Below are positions 17,353 through 17,389 of a DNA stretch of 17,389 bases, piece by piece. Every line of letters begins with the position of its first letter. Position 1 is the stretch's first letter. The position numbers and the translations under genes were made by a program. The stretch comes from Enterobacteriaceae bacterium UBA2655 (GTDB lineage Bacteria; Pseudomonadota; Gammaproteobacteria; Enterobacterales; Enterobacteriaceae), in the NCBI GenBank assembly GCA_002359495.1, contig DENB01000043.1, positions 20,614-38,002 on the forward strand, in the 5' to 3' direction. Below the pieces are notes generated by a model. That model ran no database searches. It was not told the origin of the DNA and saw only the letters and a program-made list of their open reading frames with translations.

Positions 17353-17389
17353 GCCACACGAGAATGTGGCACCGCTCTTTAACAATTTA
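17353..17389 (+). other. rRNA leader antitermination region (boxB-like hairpin and boxA), operon continues
   Basis: GCCACA (17353-17358) pairs with TGTGGC (17365-17370), a boxB-like hairpin. CGCTCTTTAACA (17373-17384) matches boxA TGCTCTTTAACA except for the first base; boxA binds NusB and NusE so that polymerase resists Rho in the untranslated operon. The window ends in the leader, before the 16S gene. Confidence 0.9.

Overview
The window is a chromosomal segment from a member of the Enterobacterales. Gene order and near-identical protein stretches match the Escherichia coli ppc-to-rrnB neighbourhood, read here as ppc-argE-argCB-argH-oxyR-sthA-fabR-yijD-trmA-btuB-murI-rrn. Three departures from E. 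coli suggest an Erwiniaceae-type genome (Pantoea, Mixta or Erwinia) or a close family: argG lies inside the arginine cluster (argCBGH), a peroxiredoxin-glutaredoxin gene lies opposite oxyR where E. coli has oxyS, and a small AT-rich lipoprotein gene lies between yijD and trmA. This placement rests on recalled protein and gene-order comparisons, not on a database search.

Layout. 1-1898 (-): 5' three quarters of ppc, cut by the window edge. 2146-3294 (-): argE. 3316-3358: ARG-box operator and divergent promoters. 3463-7966 (+): argC, argB, argG, argH, with an intrinsic-terminator-like hairpin between argG and argH. 8083-8817 (-): hybrid Prx5-glutaredoxin. 8944-9861 (+): oxyR, diverging from prx-grx and overlapping tail-to-tail with sthA (9844-11244, -). 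11438-12454 (+): fabR-yijD. 12455-12637: AT-rich spacer with a long two-part inverted repeat. 12638-12991 (+): orphan lipoprotein. 13031-14131 (-): trmA, with a promoter resembling those of stable RNA genes. 14132-14493: trmA/btuB intergenic region carrying a cobalamin riboswitch. 14494-16368 (+): btuB, overlapped by murI (16313-17164). 17193-17389: rRNA operon promoters P1 and P2 and the boxB/boxA leader; the 16S gene lies beyond the window.

How the genes work together. argE, C, B, G and H supply arginine biosynthesis steps from N-acetylglutamate to arginine, probably under ArgR through one shared operator. Prx-Grx and OxyR form a peroxide-defence pair. SthA balances NADPH and NADH, and FabR controls unsaturated fatty acid synthesis. 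TrmA and the rrn operon belong to the translation apparatus. BtuB imports cobalamin under riboswitch feedback, and MurI makes D-glutamate for peptidoglycan.

Most of the window is conserved core genome. I see no mobile element, CRISPR array, tRNA gene or new defence system. The least explained part is the AT-rich insert at about 12455-13030.
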